Assembly: GCF_032854445.1 (NCBI RefSeq)
Contig: NC_088298.1
Coordinates: 733,474-797,473 of the forward strand
Direction of reading: 5' to 3'
From: Liolophura sinensis
Lineage: Eukaryota; Mollusca; Polyplacophora; Chitonida; Chitonidae
Length of the DNA stretch: 64,000 bases
Shown here: positions 54,210 through 64,000 of the stretch, in pieces
Layout of the letters: every line of letters starts with the position of its first letter
Numbering within the stretch: position 1 is the stretch's first letter
Program-made: the position numbers and the translations under genes
Notes under the pieces: model-generated
The model's database searches: none
What the model was told of the DNA's origin: nothing
The model's input: only the letters and a program-made list of their open reading frames with translations

Positions 54210-54821
54210 ACTGAAGTGCCCCCGTGGGGTTTCCGGGGTGATAAGAATAGGACCTCAGCCCTCTAGGCAAGCTTGTCGTAAAAGACGACTAACCTAGAGC
54301 TCTCCTGTGTGAGCCCGGTGAATGTAATCGGCTCACATCTGCCCGGCTGTGTGAGAGGCAACCGGGAAGCGACCTGTTTGCCGTGGGTTGCGACCCGCAA
54401 TCTCCGAGAACGGGATCCTGGTGGCTGAGGGCGTGCTGGTCTTGCGAGATCCTCACACCCAACACGCCACTTTGGCCCTTAATTGGGGAGAGACGGGGGG
54501 TCGGATGGGCCCGGTCCGATCAATCGGCTGATCGCGTCAAGCCCTACACTTGATCCAGTTTGGTATTCTTTCACGTCCTGTGACGTATAGTTCGGTTAAC
54601 ACGAAATGCTCTTGTTCGGGGTCAGTGTAAAAGGCGGTGGCTAATGGGTCAATCGAGTAGATTGGGTTTAATCTTGTTGGTGGATCTCAGTCTTTTCGAG
54701 TATATCTTGCCTGGATTCCCTGTTCCTATTCTCTGCTGGTCATCCACAGAGGTAGATTCGCCCTTGTTGGCACTCCGTGGCGGGTGGAGGACACGCAGGG
54801 TGAAATTAATTAAAATATATC

Positions 54822-56121
54822 ATGGTTCATCTGAAATTACAACAGTCGTTGCTAAAAAAAGAAAAAATGAAGTTCCATTAGATATTGAAAGAGAAAATAC
54901 TTATTTTCCTACCTTCTTAGTAATATCGGGGCCTCCGTGGCTCAGTCGGTTAAAGCGCTAGCGCAGCGTAATGACCCAGGAGTCTCTCACCAATGCGGTC
55001 GCTGTGAGTTCAAGTCCAGCTCATGCGGGCGGCCGTACGTGAGAAGGTCTGCCAGCAACCTGCGGATGGTCGTGGGTTTCCCCCGGGCTCTGCCCGGTTT
55101 CCACCCACCATAATGCTGGCCGCCGTCGTATAAGTGAAATATTCTTGAGTACGGCGTAAAACACCAATCAAAAAAAAAAAAAAAAACAATCTTAGTAATA
55201 TCTAATAAAAATGAAGGGAAAATGAAAATAAATCCATTCGTACTAAAAAAAAAACATTAGAAACTTATGCTGGAACTCTGAAACAAGTCAAAAAAAATTA
55301 AATCTGGGAACATTCTTTTGGAATGTGCCAGAAAACAGCAATATATCAATTTACTAAATATTCAAAATATGGGAGAGCAGCCTGTTTTTGCTTCTCCACA
55401 TAATACATTAAGCCATGGCAGTAGTCAATGCCGCAACACACTAGTCTGCTTTAGATGTACGGAAGCAGGTCACGAAGGCTGCACCAAAACAATAAAATGT
55501 TTGAATTGTTGCGGAGCCCAAATGGCCTCTTCCAAGGACTGCCCTCTTTTCAAAAAAGAAAAGGAAATTATAACCTTTCTTATAATTAAGAATAATATAT
55601 CGCAAAGCGTCTGTAACGCATGGCCGTACTACATCTACATGTGTCAATGTTGTAAGGGAAACCACTGTTTCTGTGGGGGTCCAAATAACTTTTACTTGGC
55701 CCATTGGCAAAGAACAGCCACAGAAACTGGTCACAAAACCCGTAAATAAAACTGCCAGCTCATCATCACAAACTGATATAAACCTTTCTAAAATACCTAA
55801 TACTTTACCTGATTATCCAGCACTTTCTTTATCTGACAACACATCATGTGATAAGTCCAAATCTCATAAACCCGTTGAAATAAATCCGAGAAAAATCATA
55901 AAAAGGATAAACCTAGTGGCCCCCTGGAGCGTCCTTCTAAGGCCACTAGGGACCCAATCCAAACTTATATTAAGTTTGGATCGTTGGAGGATGTTGATCC
56001 TTCAACTTCATGTGCAGACATGATGGATGCATCGTCTACACCTGGGAGATCTCCTAGTAGATCTCACAAAAAGGGTCGTCCTCGGTCCAGACATAAATCC
56101 CCAATACGTCTTCCTCCATAA
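54822..56121 (+). pseudogene. LINE part C ORF1, interrupted by a SINE
   Basis: Starts at the ATG at 54822 (MVHLKLQQSL in one frame, with an early frameshift relative to copy B). It is cut at 54928 by a type II SINE and resumes at 55203. Zinc-knuckle remnants are CFRCTEAGHEGC and CLNCCGAQMASSKDCP (55450-55550); the first knuckle is decayed. A Ser/Asn/Lys-rich tail follows, ending SPIRLPP-stop with TAATG at 56119-56123. Confidence 0.85.
54928..55189 (+). mobile_element. SINE type II, full length, with 13-bp TSD
   Basis: Complete head: GGGGCCTCCGTGGCTCAGTC (A box), CGCTAGCGCAGCGTAATGAC, then CGCTGTGAGTTCAAGTCCAG (B box). The body has CAGCAACCTGCGGATGGTCG and CACCATAATGCTGGCCGCCG. The tail has GTGAAATATTCTTGAGTACG and CACCAATC followed by about 16 A residues. 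The target duplication TCTTAGTAATATC lies at 54915-54927 and 55190-55202. This is the reference copy for the truncated type II copies in the window. Confidence 0.97.
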
Positions 56122-56725
56122 TGTCTTCCTTAGACAAAATTATACAATGAAATTGTCGAGGTCTTAAGGTCAATTTTATTCAAATAACACAGCTAGTTCA
56201 GTCTTTAAATCCTATTGCCCTCTGTCTTCAGGAAACTCGCCTGAAGACATCTGACAAAGACAAAATAACTCTTAAAAATTATTTCTTGTATACTACCTAT
56301 TCAAATGAAGAAGAGCGAGCTGCAGGCAGCTCTTCTATCTTCGTCAATAACAATGTTATTCACATCCCTGTTGCTCTGGATACAGAGCTTCAGGCTGAGG
56401 CCGTCCGTCTTTAATTGTCTGAAACAATCACATTATGTTCCGTGTATATTCCGCGGAACATTTCTTTGTCCGCTTTGCAGTTACATAATTTAATAGAACA
56501 ACTGCCAAAACTTTTTATAATAATGGGAGATTTTAATTCCCATAACCCTCCATGGGGCAGTAATAACAATAATAATAAGGACAAGATAGTAGAAGACTTC
56601 TTATCGAAGGAGGAACTGTATTGTTTCAATGATGGTTCTAATGCCTATTTACATCTGGGTAACGGCACTTATTCTGCTATCGATCTCACTATCACAGATC
56701 CATCACTTTTCCCTGGTTTTTCCAA
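56121..56725 (+). pseudogene. LINE part C endonuclease fragment
   Basis: Begins at the ATG overlapping the ORF1 stop. It carries the N-terminal endonuclease (NCRGLKVNFIQITQLVQSLN), CLQETRLKTSDKDKITLKNY, and GDFNSHNPPWGSNNNNNKDK. It ends at about 56725 after TITDPSLFPGF, before the SDH motif. Unlike copies B and D it has CAG (Gln) where those have TAG after DTEL. Two stops occur early (TGA near 56150 and TAA near 56413). Confidence 0.9.
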
Positions 56726-57492
56726 AACAGTATAATTACTGACCTACTTTCAATACTTCCTGAACCCAAACTACCTCAATACAACAGATAAAACCAGCGA
56801 ATAATACTGACCAACCCGATAACCGTAAAGCTGATCAACCTAAAAACAAAAATATGTCCGAAAATAAACCTTCAAATAATAACAGTAAATCTAATAAACC
56901 TAGTGGCCCAACAGAGCGTCCCTCTAAAGCCACTAGGAACCCTGTCCAAACTTTTAATAACTTTCGATCGTTGGAGGACGTTGGTCCTTCAGTATCAGAA
57001 GCGGGTGTGATGGATACATCACCAGCACCAGGGAGATCTTCTAGCCGGTCTCCAAGAAAAGGGACCGGCCCGGATAGCACAGTTGGTAGAGCGTCCGCTT
57101 CGGGACCGGTAGATCCAGGATCAATCCTTGATCGAGTCACACCTAAGACTTTAAAAGAGGAAGTTGTAACTTCCTCGCTTGGCGTTCAGCATGAAGGGGA
57201 TAGTGCAACGACTGGTTGACCCGTATCAGTATAATGGCTCGGGCGGGGCGGCTTGCTTGCCTTCGGTAAGTCGTCTCAGTGAGGCAGCACTAAATAAAAG
57301 AGCGGTGGAAATCCGTCCTGCAACAAGGAGGCACATTACACGTACATGCACCCTAATGATTCCTTCGTCGTCATATGACTGAAAAATAGTTGAGAACGAC
57401 GTTAAACCCCAAGCACTCACTCACTCACTCCAAGAAAAGGGACGACCTCGATCCAAACATAAAGAGAACTCTCCTATACGCCTTCCTCCATA
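56726..57492 (+). pseudogene. LINE part D, ORF1 C-terminal region with SINE
   Basis: Starts abruptly in the Asn/Lys/Ser-rich C-terminal part of ORF1 (NKPSGPTERPSKATRNPVQT, then DTSPAPGRSSSRSPR). It is cut by a type I SINE at 57066 and resumes at 57429 with the basic end and the TAATG overlap at 57491-57495. The zinc knuckles are absent, because D is truncated on its 5' side at the junction with C. Confidence 0.85.
57066..57428 (+). mobile_element. SINE type I in LINE ORF1, 15-bp TSD
   Basis: Almost identical to the copy at 40181-40542, from CGGCCCGGATAGCACAGTTG to CACTCACTCACTCAC. The target duplication TCCAAGAAAAGGGAC lies at 57051-57065 and 57429-57443. Both young copies have integrated into coding parts of LINEs. 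Confidence 0.97.
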
Positions 57493-60400
57493 ATGTCTCT
57501 TTAGACAAAATTATACAGTGGAATTGTCGAGGTCTTAAGGTAAATTTTATTGAAATAACACAGCTTGTTCAATCATTAAATCCTATTGCCCTGTGTCTTC
57601 ATGAAACTCACCTGAAGACATATGACAAAGATAACACAACTCTTAAAAATTATTCCTTATACAGCACTTACTCAAATGAAGACGTGCGAGCTGCAGGCGG
57701 CTCTTCTATCTTCGTCATTAACAATGTTTTCCACAGCCCTGTTGCTCTGGATACAGAGCTTTAGGCTGTGGCTGTTCGTATTTCATTGTCTGAAACAATC
57801 ACATTATGTTCGGTGTATATACCTCCGAACACTTCGTTGTCAGCTTTCCAGAGAAATAATTTAATAGAACAATTGCCGAAACCTTTTATGATATTGCGAG
57901 ATTTTAATTCCCATAACCCCCTATGGGGAAGTAACAACATAAATGATAAGGGCAAGACAGCAGAAGACACCTATTTAAATCCGGGTAAGGGCACTTATTC
58001 TGCTATCGATCTCTATTACAGGTTCATCACTTCTCCTTGATTTTTGTTGGAAGGTGCATGACGATCTTTGTGGTAGTGACCATTTTCCTATACTTCTAGA
58101 GCATATCACTTCTAACTCTTTAGAACGTGTAGTTAGGTGGAAATTCGATAAAGCAGATTGCATCGCATTTGAGATGTTCTGTGAGGCTGATACAACTCCA
58201 GAGACTCTCAGTGCAGCAGATGATTCTATATTAAAATTTAACGAGCTTGTTTTGCGACCTGTCGATAGAGCTATTCCCAAGACTTCGACAAATCCAAAAT
58301 CTAAAAGTAAACCCTGGTATGATAAGGACTGTCGCAAAGCTATTAAAGGCCACAAAAAGGCTGAGCGAAATTTTAATATATGTCTTAATGATAATAACTT
58401 AACCAGGCTCGTATTTTTAGAGCTAAGGCTTGTCGATTACTCAAGTCCAAGAGAGGATCTTGTTGGCGGAATTTTGTTTCGGGCATTACATCAAAAACAC
58501 CCATGCGTAAGGTCTGGAACATAGTTCAGAAACTTAAAGGTAAAAATAATAAAGCTAAAGTCCAGCATTTTAAAAATGGAGATAATATGTTAACCTCTCC
58601 AGCCGATATAGAAAAAAAATTAGCAGAGCCAATTTCCAACAAATCTTCTTCTGAAAACTATGCTAAAAAATCCCAATATATTAAAAACCTGAAAGAGAAA
58701 ATTAAATTGCCCTTTTCTTCTAAGAATTTAGAAGATTATAATTGTCCTTTTAATATCGAGGATCTTACAACTGCATTAAAAAGGGCCCACGATACTGCCT
58801 GGGGTCCCGAAAACGTATATTATAAGTTTATGAACCATTTACCACCTGAGCCACTTGAGACTCTCTTGGACTTGCTTATTGATATTTGGACAACTGGTAA
58901 TTTTCCACCGTCATGGAGGGAGGCGTGTATTATTCCGGTCCCTAAACCGGGTAAGCATCATACTGATCCAAATAATTACCGTCCCATAGCTCTTACCAGC
59001 TGTGTTTGTAAGACTATGGAACGGATGATTAATGATAGACTTGTTTGGTTTCTTGAAACCAACAAGTTACTTTCTAATATTCAAAGCGGTTTTCGTCAGG
59101 GTAGATCCATTTTAGATCAGCTTGTTCGATTCGAAACCTTTATTCGCGATGGCTTCATCAGTCGTCGATTACGTATATTTATATCTCAATTTTTATCTGA
59201 TCCTCAGTTTAAGGTACGGGTTGGGTCCACTCTTTCTGGCTCTTATGAACAGGAAATGGGTGTACCCCAGGGCAGCATTCTATCACCAGCTCTGTTTAGC
59301 ATAAAAATAAATAGCCTAGCAAAAACATTGACATCGGGCACAGAGGGTTCTTTATATGTTGATGACTTCCTCATATGCTACCGAGCTAAGAATATGAATA
59401 ATATCGAACGTCAGTTGCAGCTTTGTCTCAATAAAATCGCGAAATGGGTAACTGAAAACGGTTTTAGATTTTCAACGTCTAAAACCGTCGGTATGCATTA
59501 TTGTAGCAAACGGAATCTACATCTTGATCCCTAGCTTAATTTTTGTGGAGAACAGATTAAAATTGTTCGAGAAACTCAATTGGTAGGTATAATATTTGAT
59601 AGTAAGCTATCTTTTATACCTCATAATAAAATGCTTAAAGCTAAATGTACAACGGCTCTCGATATAATTAAGGTCGTGTCTAGCACCGATTGGGGTGCTG
59701 ACCGATCAGTTTTACTTAATTTATATCGTTCTCTGGTGAGGTCTAAATTGGACTATGGATCCATCATTTACGGTTCCGCTAGGAAGTCGTACATTAAAAT
59801 GTTGGATCCTGTTCATCACCAAGGTTTGAGGCTCAACCTTGGTGCTTTTAGAACCTCACCAGCAGAAAGTTTATACGTGGAGGCAAATGAGCCTTCCTTA
59901 TATCACCGAAATATAAAACTAAGCATTCAATATGCAACTAAGCTTAAAGCTCATCCAACAAACCCTGCCTACGACTGTGTTTTTAATCTATCAAAAGTAG
60001 ATAAATTTAATAAATGTCCTAACAAGATCTCTCCGTTTGGTTTTCGTATACGGGACCATATTTTGGGTGCTAACATAAAGGTAGAGGATATGGCTCCAGT
60101 GTCTTTCCGGGGTCTCCGCCCTGGCTTCTCCCACACCCTAAACTAATATTTGATCTCCGTAAATATAATAAATCGAATACAAATCCTCTTATAATTCAGC
60201 AAAGTTTTGCTGAAATCAAGGCTGATTATAAATTTATATATACTGACGGGTCAAAGGATGGGGACAGGGTTGCGGCTGCGACTGTCTTAGAGCACGGGTC
60301 ACTTCTCTTCGTCTGCCGCCTTCATCTTCAGTGATATGCAGCGAATCCCTGTCTTGCCTTTTGGCAATTCAGAATAATAAATTTAAAAATCCATTGATAC

Positions 60401-60914
60401 TTGAGATAATAGCCAAACACCGAAAACTAATTAAAAGAGTTAAAGATATAATATTCTGTTGGATACCAAGTCACACTGGTATCCATGGAAACACAGTCGT
60501 GGACAGGGAAGCGAAAGCTGTCCTATTTAAACCTTTATCTCGGGTTAAAATCCCTTATACTGACGTCAAGTCTAGTATTCTTACATATATTCGTCGCCTT
60601 TGGCAGGTTGAATGGGACTTGCAGATCCACAATAAACTGCATGCCATCCATCCTGTCATTGGCTACAATGCCTATACTTGTCAAATGTTTCACAGAGACC
60701 AAGTAGTTTTAACGAGTTGTCTTATTGGCATTCTCGTCTAACACACAATTTCATCTTGGATGGGAGCAGTGCTCCCGAGTGTGTTGGATGTGATGACCAA
60801 TATGGCATCAAACATATCCTGGTTGACTGTGTAGACTTTGCTCATGTTCAGCACAGGTTCTACACAGTCAGCTCTATATATGATTTATTTGACAGCATCG
60901 CTGGCGATGTTTGA
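57493..60914 (+). pseudogene. LINE part D ORF2, best-preserved frame but inactive
   Basis: The start is shifted by a one-base loss (ATGTCTCTTTAG). The endonuclease reads NCRGLKVNFIEITQ, RDFNSHNPLWGS and CGSDHFPILLEH. A 343-codon frame (58503-59534) carries RT: NNYRPIALTSCVCKTM, EMGVPQGSILSPALFSIKIN and YVDDFLICYRAKNM. An in-frame deletion near 59155-59165 removes about 33 residues, including motif A (FFDLEKAYD in copy A) with a catalytic Asp. RNase H has YTDGSKDGDRVAAATV and NTVVDREAK but lacks the middle segment with the Glu. The C-terminal Cys/His region (ECVGCDDQYGIKHILVDC) is intact, with a stop at 60912. Confidence 0.95.
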
Positions 60915-61149
60915 ACTACCATCAGTGCGAAAACCTTAACCGTCCCATGTTTTTACCTTGTTCTCGCCACGATATGGTTGAAATATTGACGATGTGGCGT
61001 TAAGCCTTAAATCATTCGTTCATTCATTCGACTGAAGTGTGCAATGTTAATTATTTCTCAAAAACTTAAAACTAAATAATTTGGTCACCGCATCTGACAT
61101 ACCGCAAAGTAAAGGATCAAACATTTTACCGTAGTAGTACTTGGGTACT

Positions 61150-61265
61150 ATTGATTTATTTACTGGATTGGTGTTTTACGCCGTACTCAAGAATATTTCA
61201 CTTTTACGACGAATGCAAATATTATGGAGGGAGGAAGCCGAGCAGAGCCCGGAGTGCTTGACTGC
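61150..61265 (-). mobile_element. SINE type II 3' fragment
   Basis: The minus strand reads CTCTGCTCGGCTTCCTCCCT, CATAATATTTGCATTCGTCG, AAAGTGAAATATTCTTGAGT, ACGGCGTAAAACACCAATCC and an A/T-rich end. The head is missing and the flank shows no clear TSD. Confidence 0.8.
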
Positions 61266-61775
61266 AGCTAGAAAGGTACCTAACAAGCTAATCTCAGGTA
61301 ACAAAAAACTAAAGTGCATATAACACTTGGCCGTTTTTGCATCACTTTACAAATGCCGTCAAAGAGTGAAGCTGGGGGGGGGGGGGAATTTTGGGTTGTA
61401 CTGGCGTTTTCCGCCCCGAATGGGCGATGCACGCCACACTTTTACGTGGTATTGAGTTTGCTTGTATATTGTATACAATTAAATACGTAAATATATGCAC
61501 CCATACATATCAAGGTTCAGGGCAAGTTAAGCTGATAGACGAGGGAGACAGGTATTAGTATGTATAACTCCGTGTTAATGACATATACGGGAAACACATA
61601 TAGATACATTGTCACATAGAGTATAGCTGTATACAGCAAGAGAAAACAAAATTCAGAACTGAAATATTTCCCATGTAAAATAATTATCTAAAACAAATTT
61701 TTTTCCCATATTTCATAAGATTGATTTAAAATCGGCAACTGCCTGAAATACCTTATTGTGGTTGTTCTCGGGACA
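61266..61775. other. Spacer with a poly-G run
   Basis: A run of about 14 G residues lies at 61374-61387, followed by GGGTTG. Otherwise AT-rich with no recognisable element. It may include the 3' UTR of the family 3 LINE to its right. Confidence 0.5.
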
Positions 61776-63951
61776 TTAAATGCATTTTGTGTTTATGTTC
61801 TCAACGCCCAGAGCTCGCAATTCTCTGTGAAATAAACTTCGTGCATAAGTATGGCGTTGACAGTGTAACATTAGGTGGTCAGTGCTATCCTGCACAATAC
61901 ATTCCTCACAGAGCCCTGTATCATGGAGAGCGAAACGAAATAACCTGAAAACAAGGACCTTATCGTGGCGACAACGTAAACAATTACAAGTAAGAGGCAC
62001 GGATGAATTATGCGTATGGAATATTCTACCATTTTCAGAGTTGTTCCAGTCTTGTTGCCAGATGTCAGTAAACTTGGGGGTAATAAAACTTCAGATAACA
62101 GAACAGAAATGATGGCCTGTAAAGATGATAATAAATCTGTAAAAATAACAGCTCCGGCCGGTTTTGAATCTAGCAGAAAGTTTAAAGCACATATAATGGC
62201 AGACAGTTCAGCTGTATAAACGGAAACTAAGTCAGATATCTAAACGATTCATTTACTTTCGATTCTGGCATGGTGAAGGATGCGTCCACTTATTTAGTAT
62301 AGGGTCATTTCGAAGCATCTGTAAAAACCTGAAGATATTGTGACCAATTGCGATGAATGTCGTCGTTGAATCATAACAGAGGCACTGCTGGGTTGTCACA
62401 TTTACTGATTTTTGCATGTAGTTCCGTGGAGGTATATGGTATATGTAGCTTCCACTGGGGAAAATGAGGTATAAAAAATGGCTGAAGATTTAAATCATTA
62501 CATTGTAGTAAGGAAGAAATTGTTTTGGATCTTAGACTGAAGGGTACTGTATGGAAGTCCTGTAAACTATATAAGCAGTCATAAAATGAAGGTTGAAGGA
62601 CAGCAGAGGCAGAGTTGTTAACAGACGACTTAAGGATGAGAGAGAATCGGAGAGTGCGCTGACGCCGACGGACGTACAAGGGCCACTCCTTACAGAAAAC
62701 CTGCATAACGTTTAGTGGTGTTGATTGTATACCCCCAGTACAAATCCGCAGGGCACTGAATCGAATCTTACCCACCCTAAGTGTCTTACAGGCAGTCATA
62801 CGCTTCACAGCAGTAGTCCAGCCGAGAACGGACTAATGAGCGATATAGTAAAAGACGACACTGTTTATCTGCCCCCCCCCCCCCCACCCCACCACACGAT
62901 TTCTCAGATACATTTCTCATAATATTTAACACTTTTTGACCTTTATCAATTATTTTTTTCTATATATTCCTTTAAAGTTAAATGCCTGTCAAGTATAGCC
63001 CCAAGATATTTGAAAGATTTGGATATATTAACGGGAAAATTGTTGAGTTTGATAAGCACCCCTTTATCCGACTTCATTGTAAAGGTAATCCCTTCAGTCT
63101 GTGTAAACGAAAATTTAAATCCCCACTTATTGCTCCATTCCATGATGGCATATATTTCCTCGCTGGATATATCTCAGACAAACATTGATGTATCCAACAC
63201 GAATTCATAGAGCTTTATCATCGGCAAATAACGAACATTTAAGCCTAGGAGGATTAGCTTCCGGCAGATCATTAATGGCTATGGGAAAAAGTGTGGGTTA
63301 TAAAACGCTCCCCTGTGGCATCCCATTGTCTACAGGGCGTAGCTGAGAAAAATGCCTACCGACACGAGCTTCAATAAAATGATGGTTTAAAAAAATTTTT
63401 TATCTTTCCTAGCATTTTCCCACTTATTTAGTTTCATTAATACACCCGACCTCCACACCATATCATACGCCTTTTCAATGTCAAAAAATACAACAAATAA
63501 ATACTCTTTAGAAGAAAAACAGTTTCGAATGTCAGTTTCAAGTGTCACCACATGATTCGCAGTGCATCTGTCAGACCGAAATCCACTCTGTACAGAGGAC
63601 AGAACATTGTTTTTGGATAGAAAATACATTAACCGGGAACTGACCATTCTTTCCATGGTTTTGCAGATGCACGACGTTAGAGCTATGCATCGATAAGATG
63701 ATGGTAGAGACTGATCTTTTCCAGGCTTAGCAAACCGGGATGACTACAGCTCTCTTCCAGATGGACGGTAACCTCATGTTTGACCACATAGTATTGTATA
63801 ATAAAAGTAAGGTGTTAAGACAGCGCTCAGCCATGTTTCTAAGCATTGAATAGGGTGATAGCGTCTTCTCCAGGTGAAGAATTCGCATGCGAAGACACAG
63901 CTTGTCACAGTTCTGTAAAACTAAAGTCGTCATTAATAGGCATGTCATCAA
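61776..63951 (-). pseudogene. Family 3 LINE ORF2 (RT), broken
   Basis: Pieces in order on the minus strand: SMLRNMAERCLNTLLLLYNT and LPSIWKRAVVIPV (63840-63730), then MERMVSSRLMYFLSKNNVLS and GFRSDRCTANHVVTLETDI. Motif A is FFDIEKAYDMVWRSG (63480). PVDNGMPQGS and LFADDKAL (63330-63210) hold the second catalytic motif. FKYLGAILDRHLTLKEYIEK lies near 62980, and ALRICTGGIQSTPLNVMQV near 62730. The RNase H region is largely unreadable. The end is LCEECIVQDSTDHLMLHC near 61900, with a stop at 61776. It contains several stops and frameshifts. Confidence 0.88.
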
Positions 63952-64000
63952 AAGCTATATTGTTAAAAGGGTTCATTTCTTCAAGATTGTTTTTATGTGG
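61776..64000 (-). mobile_element. Family 3 LINE, minus strand, cut by window end
   Basis: The minus strand reads from the window end through RT and a C-terminal Cys/His region to 61776. Sequence similarity to families 1 and 2 is weak, so it is a separate lineage. The 5' part lies outside the window. A poly-C run of about 16 bases (62871-62886) lies within it and looks like a later expansion. No 3' tail repeat or TSD was identified. Confidence 0.85.

Larger units (their letters stand above)
54219..61030 (+). mobile_element. Composite of two family 1 LINE templates (C and D)
   Basis: Part C (54219 to about 56725) holds a complete 5' region, ORF1 and the first two-thirds of the endonuclease. 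At about 56725 the sequence switches, without homology, to the C-terminal part of ORF1 of a second, non-identical copy D. D then runs through ORF2 to the 3' end at 61030. ACTGAAGTG lies immediately outside both outer ends (54210-54218 and 61031-61039). This suggests C and D entered the site together. SINEs are inserted in C (54928-55189) and D (57066-57428). Confidence 0.75.

Noticed and set aside
61374-61392. G-quadruplex regulatory element at the poly-G run
   Set aside because: A single homopolymer run with no nearby promoter. Similar C runs occur at 1221 and 62871, so it looks like slippage or assembly noise.

Overview
This window looks like metazoan, intron-era nuclear DNA rather than a bacterial or viral genome: it is AT-rich, almost gene-free, and built from retrotransposons, DNA transposons, tRNA-headed SINEs and minisatellites. 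The SINE tails (TGAAATATT..TTGAGTACGGCGT and CACTCACTCACT tracts) and the non-LTR elements with an RNase H domain resemble repeats I know from molluscs, probably a gastropod. That assignment is from memory of repeat style and is low confidence. I see no complete host gene, no rRNA, no functional tRNA gene and no CRISPR.

Layout. 1-3.1 kb: a possible 5' coding exon at the left edge, a CpG-rich segment, and diverged repeats. 5.6-6.85 kb: a 100-bp satellite. 8.2-9.8 kb: a cluster of three SINE types. 9.9-13.4 and 15.4-15.7 kb: a 61/62/63-bp minisatellite. 16.9-18.06 kb: a gutted BEL/Pao retrotransposon. 18.2-22.0 kb: a minus-strand LINE of family 1. 22.4-23.9 kb: a Tc1-like transposon. 25.7-28.3 kb: a family 4 LINE split by a second Tc1-like transposon. 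29.0-30.35 kb: LINE 3' UTR containing a solo LTR. 31.2-32.3 kb: two possible host exons (SAM half-domain, membrane segment). 34.7-36.6 kb: a hAT-like transposase relic. 37.2-37.7 kb: an isolated LINE 5' region. 38.6-44.2 kb: remnants of two multi-copy zinc-finger/PB1-type gene families, with a 5'-truncated family 2 LINE between them. 46.1-47.6 kb: a SINE and an internally deleted LINE. 48.0-53.9 kb: a near full-length family 1 LINE. 54.2-61.0 kb: a composite of two family 1 LINEs. 61.8 kb to the end: a family 3 LINE running off the edge.

How the parts work together. Family 1 LINEs have a ~0.5-kb 5' region, ORF1 with CCHC zinc knuckles, and ORF2 with endonuclease, reverse transcriptase and RNase H. 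ORF1 and ORF2 overlap as TAATG in all four places where the junction is present. The SINEs carry tRNA-like heads (A and B boxes) and a 3' tail that resembles the LINE tails, so the LINE machinery probably moves them. Many insertions can be dated relative to one another because target-site duplications (TSDs) are readable. The clearest are a SINE in the catalytic FVDD codons of a LINE, a Tc1 element in a LINE open frame, and a solo LTR in a LINE 3' UTR.

Every element examined is broken by stops, frameshifts or deletions. I did not find a clearly new biological system. The most unusual observations are an internally deleted LINE that keeps both ends and has its own TSD, a two-template composite LINE flanked by one TSD, and mosaic similarity among the family 1 copies.
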